From MW101C3 sp943367595 (GTDB lineage Bacteria > Cyanobacteriota > Cyanobacteriia > PCC-6307 > Cyanobiaceae), in the NCBI GenBank assembly GCA_943367595.1, contig CALRJS020000002.1:62001-126000 (forward strand): 64,000 bases of DNA, in the 5' to 3' direction. Shown in pieces: positions 34,380-43,032 of the stretch. The notes under the pieces are model-generated. The model saw nothing but the letters and a program-made list of their open reading frames with translations. It had not been told where the DNA came from and made no database searches. The position numbers and the translations under genes are program-made. The stretch's first letter is position 1; each line of letters opens with the position of its first letter.

Positions 34380-37106
34380 GTGCCCGAGAAGCTCGTGTCC
34401 GAGAAGGTCATCGCCGAGACCGGCCCCACCGATCCGTCCCCTGGAGCCGAGAGCGGCCACGCCACCGCTCCAGAGGTGGGTCGCTACCAGCCCGCCGCGA
34501 TCGAGAGCCGCTGGCAGGCCCGCTGGCAGGCCGAGGGGCTGGATGCCACGCCGGAACCTGGCCCGTCGTCGGCCGATGGCACTGCGGCAGCGGACCAGAC
34601 CTTCTACGCCCTTTCGATGTTCCCCTATCCCTCGGGGAACCTGCACATGGGCCATGTGCGCAACTACGTGATCACCGATGTGATCGCCCGTGTGCAGCGC
34701 CAGCGGGGGCGCAGGGTGCTGCATCCGATGGGCTGGGACGCCTTCGGGCTGCCGGCCGAGAACGCCGCGATCGAACGGGGCATCGACCCCGGCGACTGGA
34801 CCGATCGCAACATCGCCCAGATGCGTCAGCAGTTGCAGCGCCTTGGTCTGTCGATCGACTGGAGCCGTGAGCTGGCCACCTGCCACACCGACTACTACCG
34901 CTGGACCCAGTGGTTGTTCCTGCAGTTTCTCGATGCGGGCCTGGCCTACCGCAAGGAGGCCACCGTCAACTGGGATCCGATCGATCAGACCGTGCTCGCC
35001 AATGAGCAGGTGGATGGGGATGGCCGCTCCTGGCGTTCCGGCGCGCGGGTGGAAAAGCGGCAGCTGCGGCAGTGGTTCCTGCGCATCACCGCCTACGCCG
35101 ATGCGCTGCTCGACGACCTGCCCCAGCTGCAGGGCTGGCCGGAGCGGGTGCGCACGATGCAGGCCAACTGGATCGGCCGCTCGGTGGGGGCAGACCTGGA
35201 GTTTCCCGTGCTGGCGCCGGACGGCACCACCCAGGACACCACCATCACCGTGTTCACCACCCGCCCGGACACGGTCTACGGGGTGAGCTACCTGGTGCTG
35301 GCGCCGGAGTACCCGCTGGTGGCCACGCTCACCGCGCCCGAGCAGGAGGACGCGGTGCGTGTGTTCTGCGAGCGGGTGGGCTTGCAGAGCGAGCAGGAGC
35401 GGCTGGCCGACGACCGGCCCAAGCGGGGTGTTCCCCTCGGCCGTTCGGTGCGCCACCCGTTCACGGGGGAGGCGATTCCGCTCTGGATCGCCGATTACGT
35501 GCTCGCCGATTACGGCACCGGTGCCGTGATGGGCGTACCGGCCCACGACCCGCGTGATTTCGTCTTCGCGCGCCAGTACGAACTGCCCGTGCGGCGGGTG
35601 ATCGTGCCTGAGGGCGCCGACGAACACGACTGGGACGGCACCGCCTGGACCGAGCCCGGCGTGTTGATCCATTCCGGGCCGTTCAATGGTCAGCCGTCGG
35701 GGCAGGCGAAGGCTGCGATCGTGGCCCATGCGGAAGCGCAGGGCTGGGGCCGCGCCCGGGTGCAGTTCCGCCTGCGCGACTGGCTGATCTCCCGCCAGCG
35801 CTACTGGGGCTGTCCGATTCCTGTGGTGCACTGCGACCATTGCGGCGTGGTGCCGGTGCCAGCCGAGCAGTTGCCGGTGGAGCTGCCCCGTGGTGTCGCC
35901 TTCAGTGGCAAGGGAGCGTCACCGCTTGCCCAGTTGAACGATTGGGTCAATGTGCCCTGCCCCAGCTGCGGCCGCCCTGCCCGGCGTGAGACCGACACGA
36001 TGGACACCTTCATGTGTTCCTCGTGGTATTACCTGCGCTTCAGTGATCCTCACAACGACTCACTACCGTTCGCCAAGGAGACAGCCGACCAGTGGCTGCC
36101 GGTGAACCAGTACGTGGGTGGGATCGAGCACGCAATCCTGCACCTCCTCTATTCCCGTTTCTTCACCAAGGTGCTGCGCGACCGCGGCCTGCTCGGTTTC
36201 GATGAACCGTTCCAGCGCCTGCTCACCCAGGGCATGGTGCAGAGCCTCACCTACAAGAATCCGCACACCGGCAAATACATCGCTCCGGCCGATGTGGCCG
36301 ATGCCAATGATCCCCGCGATCCGATCAATGGTGAGCGGCTGGAGGTGTTCTTCGAGAAGATGTCGAAGTCGAAGCACAACGGCGTGGATCCTGCGGCCGT
36401 GATCGATCGCTACGGCGCCGACACCGCCCGCATGTTCATCCTGTTCAAAGCTCCGCCCGAAAAGGATCTGGAGTGGGATGACGCAGACGTGGAGGGCCAG
36501 TTCCGCTTCTTGCAGCGGGTGTGGCGCCAGGTGCAGGGCGCCCGCGGCCGTGGCGTGTCGATGACGGCCACGGTCCCTGCTGCCCCGGCGGACGCGGCCG
36601 CCCCAGACACGTCCGGCAGTGACCGGGAGCTGCGCCGTTGCGTGCATGCGGCGATCGCAGCGATCAGCGATGACCTGGCCGATGGGCGCTATCAGTTCAA
36701 CACCGCCGTGTCGGAGCTGATGAAGCTCAGCAATGCCATGGGCAGCCACCTGGAGGCTGTCTCGGTACCGGTGGCCGAGGAGGCGGTGCGCACCCTGCTG
36801 GTGCTGCTCGCGCCCTTCGCCCCTCACCTGGCCGCGGAGCTCTGGGAGCAGCTGGGCGGCGCCGGCAGCGTGCACCGCCAGGGTTGGCCCGAGCTGGATC
36901 CGGCCGCCCTGGTGCAGGACACCATCGCCCTGGTGATCCAGGTGAAAGGCAAGGTGCGGGGCAGCCTCGATGTGCCCGCCGATGCCGATGCCGCCACCCT
37001 TGAGCGCCTGGCCCTCGACAGCGACATCGCCCGCAAGTGGCTGGACGGCCAACCGCCACGCCGAGTGATCGTTGTGCCCGGCAAGCTCGTGAACCTGGTG
37101 CCCTGA
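34380..37106 (+). CDS. leuS: Leucyl-tRNA synthetase
   Basis: 908 residues. Class I synthetase that charges tRNA-Leu. HIGH motif in FPYPSGNLHMGHVRNYVI; the editing (CP1) domain at about 250-430 contains FTTRPDTVYGVSYLVLAP and DYGTGAVMGVPAHDPRDFVF; a zinc-ribbon-like pair is seen in CDHCGVVPV and CPSCGRPA; KMSKS is in FEKMSKSKHNGVDPA. The start is a GTG at 34380, giving a 35-residue disordered leader before YQPAAIESRWQARWQ; a shorter start cannot be excluded. The C-terminal anticodon-binding and LeuRS C-domain are complete. Confidence 0.97.
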   Translation: MPEKLVSEKVIAETGPTDPSPGAESGHATAPEVGRYQPAAIESRWQARWQAEGLDATPEPGPSSADGTAAADQTFYALSMFPYPSGNLHMGHVRNYVITDVIARVQRQRGRRVLHPMGWDAFGLPAENAAIERGIDPGDWTDRNIAQMRQQLQRLGLSIDWSRELATCHTDYYRWTQWLFLQFLDAGLAYRKEATVNWDPIDQTVLANEQVDGDGRSWRSGARVEKRQLRQWFLRITAYADALLDDLPQLQGWPERVRTMQANWIGRSVGADLEFPVLAPDGTTQDTTITVFTTRPDTVYGVSYLVLAPEYPLVATLTAPEQEDAVRVFCERVGLQSEQERLADDRPKRGVPLGRSVRHPFTGEAIPLWIADYVLADYGTGAVMGVPAHDPRDFVFARQYELPVRRVIVPEGADEHDWDGTAWTEPGVLIHSGPFNGQPSGQAKAAIVAHAEAQGWGRARVQFRLRDWLISRQRYWGCPIPVVHCDHCGVVPVPAEQLPVELPRGVAFSGKGASPLAQLNDWVNVPCPSCGRPARRETDTMDTFMCSSWYYLRFSDPHNDSLPFAKETADQWLPVNQYVGGIEHAILHLLYSRFFTKVLRDRGLLGFDEPFQRLLTQGMVQSLTYKNPHTGKYIAPADVADANDPRDPINGERLEVFFEKMSKSKHNGVDPAAVIDRYGADTARMFILFKAPPEKDLEWDDADVEGQFRFLQRVWRQVQGARGRGVSMTATVPAAPADAAAPDTSGSDRELRRCVHAAIAAISDDLADGRYQFNTAVSELMKLSNAMGSHLEAVSVPVAEEAVRTLLVLLAPFAPHLAAELWEQLGGAGSVHRQGWPELDPAALVQDTIALVIQVKGKVRGSLDVPADADAATLERLALDSDIARKWLDGQPPRRVIVVPGKLVNLVP

Positions 37107-37187
37107 GCCCTGGTTCGCTGAGACTTGATGGCCTGGGACCTCACGCCTCGAACCATGGTTCTCTGCAGGCTTGACCCCGCTTCCCTT

Positions 37188-38042
37188 TCAGGCCAGCAGG
37201 ACGGCGGCGTGGTGGCGCAGGTGGTCGTCGATGAAGCTGGCGATGAAGAAGTAGCTGTGGTCGTAGCCGGGCTGTAGCCGCAGCTCCAGTGGGTGGCCGG
37301 CGGCGGCAGCGGCGCTGCGCAGCTGATCGGGCTTCAGCTGCTGGTCGAGGAACGGGTCGGCGCTGCCCTGATCCACCAGCAGCGGCAAGCGCTCGCTGGC
37401 CTGGGCGATCAGGCTGCACGCATCCCAGGCTGCCCAGCTGCCGCGCTCAGGGCCCAGGTAGCGGCTGAAGGCTTTCTCCCCCCAGAGGCAGCTGCTGGGC
37501 TGGGCGATCGGCGCGAACGCTGACACCGAGCGATAGCGGCCCGGGTTGCGCAGGGCGCAGATCAAGGCCCCGTGGCCGCCCATCGAATGGCCGCTCACCC
37601 CGCGCCGCTCGTTGAGCGGCAGAGCGCTCTCCAGCAGGGCGGGCAATTCCGCCACCACGTAGTCGTGCATGCGGTAGTGGGTGGCCCAGGGGGCTTCGCT
37701 GGCATTCAGGTAGAACCCAGCTCCCAGGCCGAAATCCCAGGCGCCGTCGGGGTCGCCCGGCACGTCTTCGCCTCGGGGGCTGGTGTCGGGGGCCACCAGG
37801 GCCAGGCCCAGGGCGGCTGCCAGTCGCTGTGCGCCCGCCTTCTGCGCCATGGTCTCGTCGGTGCAGGTGAGCCCCGAGAGCCAGTAAAGGGCCGGCACCC
37901 GGGCGCCGGCGAGCGCTTGCGGGGGCAGAAACACCGACACGTGCATGCTGCACCCCAGCACGCTGGAGCGATGGCGGTAGCGGCGTTGTGCGCCACCGAA
38001 GCACCGGCTTTCACTGATGGCTTCGAGAAGAGAGTCGCTCAT
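37188..38042 (-). CDS. fghA: S-formylglutathione hydrolase
   Basis: 284 residues, serine esterase of the alpha/beta-hydrolase fold. It releases formate and glutathione from S-formylglutathione, the second step of glutathione-dependent formaldehyde oxidation. Segments: VPALYWLSGLTCTDETMAQK, then APDTSPRGEDVPGD, nucleophile Ser in GVSGHSMGGHGALICALR, Asp in VDQGSADPFLDQQLKP and His in LQPGYDHSYFFIASFIDDH. It lies 122 bp downstream of the dehydrogenase that makes its substrate. Confidence 0.96.
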   Translation of the reverse strand: MSDSLLEAISESRCFGGAQRRYRHRSSVLGCSMHVSVFLPPQALAGARVPALYWLSGLTCTDETMAQKAGAQRLAAALGLALVAPDTSPRGEDVPGDPDGAWDFGLGAGFYLNASEAPWATHYRMHDYVVAELPALLESALPLNERRGVSGHSMGGHGALICALRNPGRYRSVSAFAPIAQPSSCLWGEKAFSRYLGPERGSWAAWDACSLIAQASERLPLLVDQGSADPFLDQQLKPDQLRSAAAAAGHPLELRLQPGYDHSYFFIASFIDDHLRHHAAVLLA

Positions 38043-38164
38043 GGACGGAGATGCCGCAGAAGGGGAGGGATCGGTGCTGGGCTGCCCATGGCCAGTGACG
38101 ATGCCGGAGCGTCTGTGCCCGGGCCTGAGAGGCCGTCGATCAGCGTGGCGCTACGCCCCCAGGA

Positions 38165-39283
38165 TCAACCGGCGAAATCAATCACCGTGCGGATGCTGGC
38201 TCCGGCGTGCATCAGATCGAAGGCTTCATTGATGCGATCCAGCCCCATGGTGTGGGTGATGAAGGTATCGAGTGGGATCTCGCCCCGCTGATAGCGCTCC
38301 ACGTAGCCAGGCAATTCCGTGCGGCCACGCACGCCGCCGAAGGCCGACCCCCGCCACACCCTGCCGGTTACCAGCTGGAACGGACGGGTGGAGATCTCCT
38401 GGCCAGCGCCCGCCACACCGATGATCGTGGATTCCCCCCAGCCCTTGTGGCAGCACTCAAGGGCGGCGCGCATCACGGCCACGTTGCCGATGCACTCGAA
38501 GGAATAATCCACGCCTCCATCGGTGCGCTCGATCACCACCTGCTCGATCGGGGTGGTGCTGTCCTTCGGGTTGATGCACTCGGTGGCACCCAGCTGTCGG
38601 GCGATCGCGAACTTATCGGGATTGGTGTCGATGCCGATGATCCGCGCGGCCCCGGCCATCACCGCGCCGATCACCACCGCCAGACCGATGCCGCCGAGGC
38701 CGAACACCGCCACCGTGCTGCCCGCCTCCACCTTGGCGGTGTTCAGCACCGCGCCGATGCCGGTGGTCACGCCGCAGCCCAGCAGGCACACCTTGTCGAG
38801 CGGGGCATCGCGGTTGATCTTGGCCAGGGCGATTTCCGGCACCACCGTGTATTCCGAGAAGGTGGAGGTGCCCATGTAGTGGTGGATGGTCTGGCCGTCC
38901 TTGGAGAAGCGGCTGGTGCCATCAGGCATCAGGCCCCGCCCCTGGGTGCCGCGGATCGCCTGGCAGAGGTTGGTCTTGCCGGACAGGCAGAAGCTGCAGC
39001 TGCGGCATTCCGGTGTGTAGAGCGGGATCACGTGATCCCCGACCGCCAGGGAGCTCACCTCCGGCCCCACGGCTTCCACCACACCGGCGCCTTCGTGGCC
39101 CAGCACGGCGGGAAAAATTCCTTCCGGATCGCTGCCGGAGAGGGTGAAGGCATCGGTGTGGCACACGCCTGTGGCCACGATCCGCACCAGCACCTCGCCG
39201 GCTCGTGGTGGGGCCACGTCGATCGTGGTGATCTCCAGGGGCTGACCGGCCGCCCAGGCCACCGCGGCACGTGAACGGATCAT
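38165..39283 (-). CDS. frmA: S-(hydroxymethyl)glutathione dehydrogenase (class III alcohol dehydrogenase)
   Basis: 372 residues, zinc-dependent medium-chain dehydrogenase. It oxidises the formaldehyde-glutathione adduct to S-formylglutathione with NAD. Catalytic zinc Cys in VATGVCHTDAFTLSGSDP; His in VLGHEGAGVVEAVG; four-Cys structural zinc loop in CRSCSFCLSGKTNLC; NAD fold in STVAVFGLGGIGLAVVIGAV; the segment DYSFECIGNVAVMRAALECC is typical of class III. Followed by fghA on the same strand, completing the formaldehyde pair. Confidence 0.97.
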   Translation of the reverse strand: MIRSRAAVAWAAGQPLEITTIDVAPPRAGEVLVRIVATGVCHTDAFTLSGSDPEGIFPAVLGHEGAGVVEAVGPEVSSLAVGDHVIPLYTPECRSCSFCLSGKTNLCQAIRGTQGRGLMPDGTSRFSKDGQTIHHYMGTSTFSEYTVVPEIALAKINRDAPLDKVCLLGCGVTTGIGAVLNTAKVEAGSTVAVFGLGGIGLAVVIGAVMAGAARIIGIDTNPDKFAIARQLGATECINPKDSTTPIEQVVIERTDGGVDYSFECIGNVAVMRAALECCHKGWGESTIIGVAGAGQEISTRPFQLVTGRVWRGSAFGGVRGRTELPGYVERYQRGEIPLDTFITHTMGLDRINEAFDLMHAGASIRTVIDFAG

Positions 39284-39331
39284 GGACTGCCCCCCGAGAC
39301 CAGCCCCATCCTGCCCCCAGGGGTTGCGGGC

Positions 39332-40933
39332 TCAGGAGCGGCGAAACACCAGGGAGGAGGGGGTGCCCCAATCGCCGCTGGCCACGTAGCCGCGGGGATT
39401 GCCGCACAGGTGGCGCAGGATCCAGAACAGCGGCTCGGGGCTGTCGATGCCGAGCTGAGCCTGCAGGCTGGCCAGATCGTGGGCCTCGCCATCGGCCAGC
39501 AGCGCCTCCAGCCGGCTCTGCAGATCCAAGATCACGGCGGCCGCCTTCTTGCCCGCCTCCACGCCCGGCTGGTCGTAGGCGTTGATGTTCACCAGCTCCG
39601 CGTAGAGACCCACAGCGCGCTCGAACAGCGCCACCAGGGCGCCCAGCAGGCGGGCATCGAAGCGCCGCATGCTCAGCGTGATGCTCTGCCGTCCCCCTTC
39701 CGAGAGGGCGGCGCGGGTTCCCTGCAGGAAGCCGTCCAGGTAGTCGCCGGGATGCTCCCCGTGCAGCGGCGGCACATCGCCGGGATCTTCGAGCACCTCG
39801 ATGAACGTGACGAAGAAGTTGTCGATGCCGTCGCGGAGCTGCTGGACGTAGGCGTGCTGGTCGGTGGAGCCCTTGTTGCCGTACACGGCGATGCCCTGGT
39901 AGGCGGGTTCACCGTTGCGATCGAGCCGTTTCCCCAGCGACTCCATCACCAGCTGCTGCAGGTAGCGGCTAAAGACCTCGAGGCGGTCGCGGTAGGGGAG
40001 CACCACCATGTCGCGGTGGCCCTTGCCGTTCCCTGCCACGTACCAGGCCGCCGCCATCAGCGCCGCCGGGTTGGCGGTGAGCTCGGCCACCCGGGTGGCC
40101 TCATCCATCTCGGCGGCACCGGCCAGGAAGCCGCGCAGATCCGCCTGGATCAACGCGGCGGGCAGCAAGCCCACGGCGCTGGTGATGCTGGTGCGGCCCC
40201 CCACCCAATCGAACATGTCGAAGCGGCGCAGCCAGCGCTCGTCCTCCGCCAGCCGGTCGAGCTGGCTGCCCACCATCGTGACCGCCACCGCCTGATCGGC
40301 CCAGCTGCCGCCGAGCGCCTCCAGCCGGGCCCGCGCCTGCTCCATGCCCAGCCGAGGCTCCGGTGTGCCACCCGATTTGCTCACCACCACCATCAAGGTG
40401 GTGCGCAGCCGCTCGCCGAGGCCTGCCAGGGTGCGGCTGAACCCCTGCGGATCGACGTTGTCGAAGAAGTGAAAGGGCAGGCCCTGACCCTGCTGCTGCA
40501 GCGCCCGCAGGATCAGCAGCGGCCCGAGGCCGGAACCGCCGATGCCGATCCACAGCACATCGGTGAAGGGCGCCAGGCCCGGCGGCTGGATCTCACCGGA
40601 GAGCACCTGCTGCGCGAAGGCTTCAATGCCGTCGATCTCCTGGCGGATGTGGGCGCCGATGGCTGGCTCGGGCGCCAGCTGCGGCGCCCGCAGCCAGTAG
40701 TGACCCACCTGGCGCCCCTCATCCGGGTTGGCGATGGCGCCGGTCTCCAGCGCGGCCATGGCCTCGAAGGCGGAGGTAAAGGCGGGGGCCAGCTCCTCGA
40801 AATGCTGCGGGCCCACTGCCATACGGCTCACATCCAGCCACATCCCCAGCCCTTCGTGGTGCCAGAGCAGCGAACAGAACCGTTGCCACTGTTCCGCCGA
40901 AGGCTGCGGCTTGAAGTCTGGAAACGTGGTCAT
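39332..40933 (-). CDS. pgi: Glucose-6-phosphate isomerase
   Basis: 533 residues. It interconverts glucose 6-phosphate and fructose 6-phosphate, connecting the Calvin cycle, glycogen and the oxidative pentose phosphate route. Sugar-phosphate isomerase domain: DVLWIGIGGSGLGPLLILRA, MVVVSKSGGTPEPRLGMEQA, FDMFDWVGGRTSITSAVGLL, and NKGSTDQHAYVQQLRDGI. The C-terminal NINAYDQPGVEAGKKAA segment carries the conserved Lys. Stops 48 bp before the frmA start, same strand. Confidence 0.97.
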   Translation of the reverse strand: MTTFPDFKPQPSAEQWQRFCSLLWHHEGLGMWLDVSRMAVGPQHFEELAPAFTSAFEAMAALETGAIANPDEGRQVGHYWLRAPQLAPEPAIGAHIRQEIDGIEAFAQQVLSGEIQPPGLAPFTDVLWIGIGGSGLGPLLILRALQQQGQGLPFHFFDNVDPQGFSRTLAGLGERLRTTLMVVVSKSGGTPEPRLGMEQARARLEALGGSWADQAVAVTMVGSQLDRLAEDERWLRRFDMFDWVGGRTSITSAVGLLPAALIQADLRGFLAGAAEMDEATRVAELTANPAALMAAAWYVAGNGKGHRDMVVLPYRDRLEVFSRYLQQLVMESLGKRLDRNGEPAYQGIAVYGNKGSTDQHAYVQQLRDGIDNFFVTFIEVLEDPGDVPPLHGEHPGDYLDGFLQGTRAALSEGGRQSITLSMRRFDARLLGALVALFERAVGLYAELVNINAYDQPGVEAGKKAAAVILDLQSRLEALLADGEAHDLASLQAQLGIDSPEPLFWILRHLCGNPRGYVASGDWGTPSSLVFRRS

Positions 40934-41113
40934 GCGCCCTGGTGGAAGTGACAGGTTCTGGCGATGAACCTATCGGTGGAATCGCCCTCTGAACCGTGAC
41001 ACAGCGCATCGCCGTGAGCCGGAACACGCAAGCGGCGGAATTGTATGGACGGCCACACAAACGGCCCAAGGATCAGGACCAGCCAGTGGACGCCGGTAGA
41101 GTTTATTTAACAA

Positions 41114-42001
41114 TTGACTCCAAAACCCGGTTTGAAGGCCGCCTTGAAGCTACGCGTTCCGCTTGGCTCCCTTCGCACACCGGCGTTGCTGCGAGCCTCC
41201 AGCTGGGTTCTCGCCCTCGGCCTGCTCAACGGCCAGGTGGCCACCGTGCGCCACCCCGATGCTGTGGCGCTGCTGAAGCTGCACGAAGCTGCCAGCACCA
41301 CCAGCCTCGAAGCCCGCAGCGGCAAATCCGCCAAGCTGGCGGTGGAGGGTCTGCGGCCCAATCCAGTCGATTTCACCCCGGAAGAACTGCGCGAACTGCA
41401 GCGCCGTTTCGGCGTGCATGGGCCCCAGCCGAAACTGGCCCAGTTGCTCACCCATGGCCTCGATCAGCTCACTCCGCTCCGGGCCCACACCGTCAGCCGC
41501 ATCGAGGAGCTGAGGCCGGTGATCGTGAGCGAGTCGCGGCGCCTCGGCGTGAACCCGATGCTCGTGGCCGCCGTGCTGTTCGACGAGATTCAGCGGGCGA
41601 AGCCTGGCGAAGATCTGCCGATGGCGGCCGATTCCGGCCTCTTCAAGACCCACGGGCCTGCCCAGCTGGGGGTCGATGAGTTCGTGCATCAGGGCTTGCT
41701 TCCTGTTGATGCCAGCCCCGAGGAACGGGCTGCCGCACGGCGTGAGCTGCTGATCCCCGAGCGCAATGTGCAGCTGCTGGTGGGCAAGTTTCACCGCCTC
41801 TCCACCCTGCTGGGCTTCCCCACCGACCGCCTCCTGCAAGCCAGCGCCGGCCCCCGCGATGCCAAGGCACTTGCCACCCTGGCCTACCTCCACAACGGCA
41901 AGCTGGATTACCCCGCCCGGATCCTGAGTTACATGCAGGATCCCGCCCTCCACGCGCTCATCTACGGCGAACGCAAGCCCCAGGTCTCCCCGCTGATCTG
42001 A
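41114..42001 (+). CDS. Exported protein with lysozyme-like (DUF1402-like) segment, unrecognised
   Basis: 295 residues from a TTG at 41114; no ATG is available near the N-terminus, and other TTGs follow within a few codons, so the start is uncertain. A hydrophobic export-like segment (ALLRASSWVLALGLLNGQVA) is followed by a helical region. The middle (LRPVIVSESRRLGVNPMLVA, then AVLFDEIQRAKPGEDLPMAA, LFKTHGPAQLGVDEFVHQGL, ERNVQLLVGKFHRLSTLL) recalls lytic-transglycosylase or DUF1402-like proteins: an early Glu, a Gly-Pro-Ala-Gln-Leu-Gly turn and a tail with YLHNGKLDYPARILSYMQ. The function is a guess (peptidoglycan or secretion); the coding status is good. Confidence 0.75.
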   Translation: MTPKPGLKAALKLRVPLGSLRTPALLRASSWVLALGLLNGQVATVRHPDAVALLKLHEAASTTSLEARSGKSAKLAVEGLRPNPVDFTPEELRELQRRFGVHGPQPKLAQLLTHGLDQLTPLRAHTVSRIEELRPVIVSESRRLGVNPMLVAAVLFDEIQRAKPGEDLPMAADSGLFKTHGPAQLGVDEFVHQGLLPVDASPEERAAARRELLIPERNVQLLVGKFHRLSTLLGFPTDRLLQASAGPRDAKALATLAYLHNGKLDYPARILSYMQDPALHALIYGERKPQVSPLI

Positions 42002-42096
42002 GGCGCTCCCGCCTTTGCAGATCCTCACCGCCTTGAACGCGCGCAGAAGCCCGCTGACGCAGGATCTTGACAGGCTCGCTCCTCAGCCCGCTCGCT

Positions 42097-43032
42097 TCAG
42101 CCGGCCTTGCAGAGCATGCCGAGCGCCGCAAGCCGGTTCTGCAGCTCCGACCACCTGAAGCTGCGGGGATCGGCCCGCTCTCCCCCCAGATCCACATACC
42201 GATGGGTGGTGATGTTCTGGGGAGGAATACTGAAACGGCGCATCCAGTCGGTCAGCACCACCGCCAGAGCGTCGTACTGGGCAGCGCTGTAGCCGCTGTG
42301 CTCCGCGTCGGCATCCTCACCATCGAGCGGCGTCTCCAGGCTCAGGTGCAGGGCGAAGTTGTTCACCGACCCGCCCACATCCGGGTTGGTCATCACCCAC
42401 TGGCCGTTGAAGGCGGAATTGCCGGCGCCGAAGGCGCGGTAGGCGGGATCGAGCGCCTGCACCACCTGCCCCTTCTCCCCGATCATCAGGTGGTAGCTCA
42501 CCTGGTCTTCGTCGCGGGGGTGGGGGGTGAGGAAGGTCTGCACCGCCGATTGCATGCCGTAGACCGTTTCGTGCAGCACAACCACGCGGGGGTTGGGATC
42601 CACCGGGTTGCCGAACGCATCGCTGCGGAAGCGGCTGCCGTAGTTGGTGGGATCGATGGTGAGGCGGTCCATCTCCAGCGGCAGCGCGGTCACCATCGCC
42701 TCCAGGCGACGGCTCAGCGCCGGATCGGCCGTGCATTGGCGCCTCAGAGGGCTCACCCAGCGGTCATGGGCCGGTGGCGCGGGGGCAGGGCGGGCATTGG
42801 GCGACGGTGCGGCGGCCGGGGCTGGGGCGCCGGAACGGGGGGCACCCACCTGCTCCAGCAGCTCCAGCAGGGAAGGGCTGGCGTCGGAGGGGTTGCTGGC
42901 GGAGAGCTCGCGCCCCAGCCAGCCCAGGCCACCGAGGCCCAGCACCGCTACCGCAGCCAGTGCCACAGCCCCGCCCCGTTCGGGCGCCAGTTGGCGGGCG
43001 CGCAGCACCAGGCCGCGGACGTGGTTCAGCAT
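42097..43032 (-). CDS. N-acetylmuramoyl-L-alanine amidase (Amidase_2/PGRP type)
   Basis: 311 residues from the ATG at 43032, which overlaps the stop codon region of the upstream M61 gene by 7 bp. One membrane anchor (AVALAAVAVLGLGGLGWLG), then an Ala/Pro-rich linker, then the zinc amidase domain: RVVVLHETVYGMQSAVQTF supplies a metal His, VSYHLMIGEKGQVVQALDPA follows, and NNFALHLSLETPLDGEDADA and NITTHRYVDLGGERADPRSF lead to the last His. It removes stem peptides from glycan strands in the periplasm, for growth or recycling. Confidence 0.9.
   Translation of the reverse strand: MLNHVRGLVLRARQLAPERGGAVALAAVAVLGLGGLGWLGRELSASNPSDASPSLLELLEQVGAPRSGAPAPAAAPSPNARPAPAPPAHDRWVSPLRRQCTADPALSRRLEAMVTALPLEMDRLTIDPTNYGSRFRSDAFGNPVDPNPRVVVLHETVYGMQSAVQTFLTPHPRDEDQVSYHLMIGEKGQVVQALDPAYRAFGAGNSAFNGQWVMTNPDVGGSVNNFALHLSLETPLDGEDADAEHSGYSAAQYDALAVVLTDWMRRFSIPPQNITTHRYVDLGGERADPRSFRWSELQNRLAALGMLCKAG

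Noticed and set aside
33936..35840. 634-codon open frame antisense to leuS
   Set aside because: leuS is certain on the plus strand; the antisense translation has no recognisable motif.
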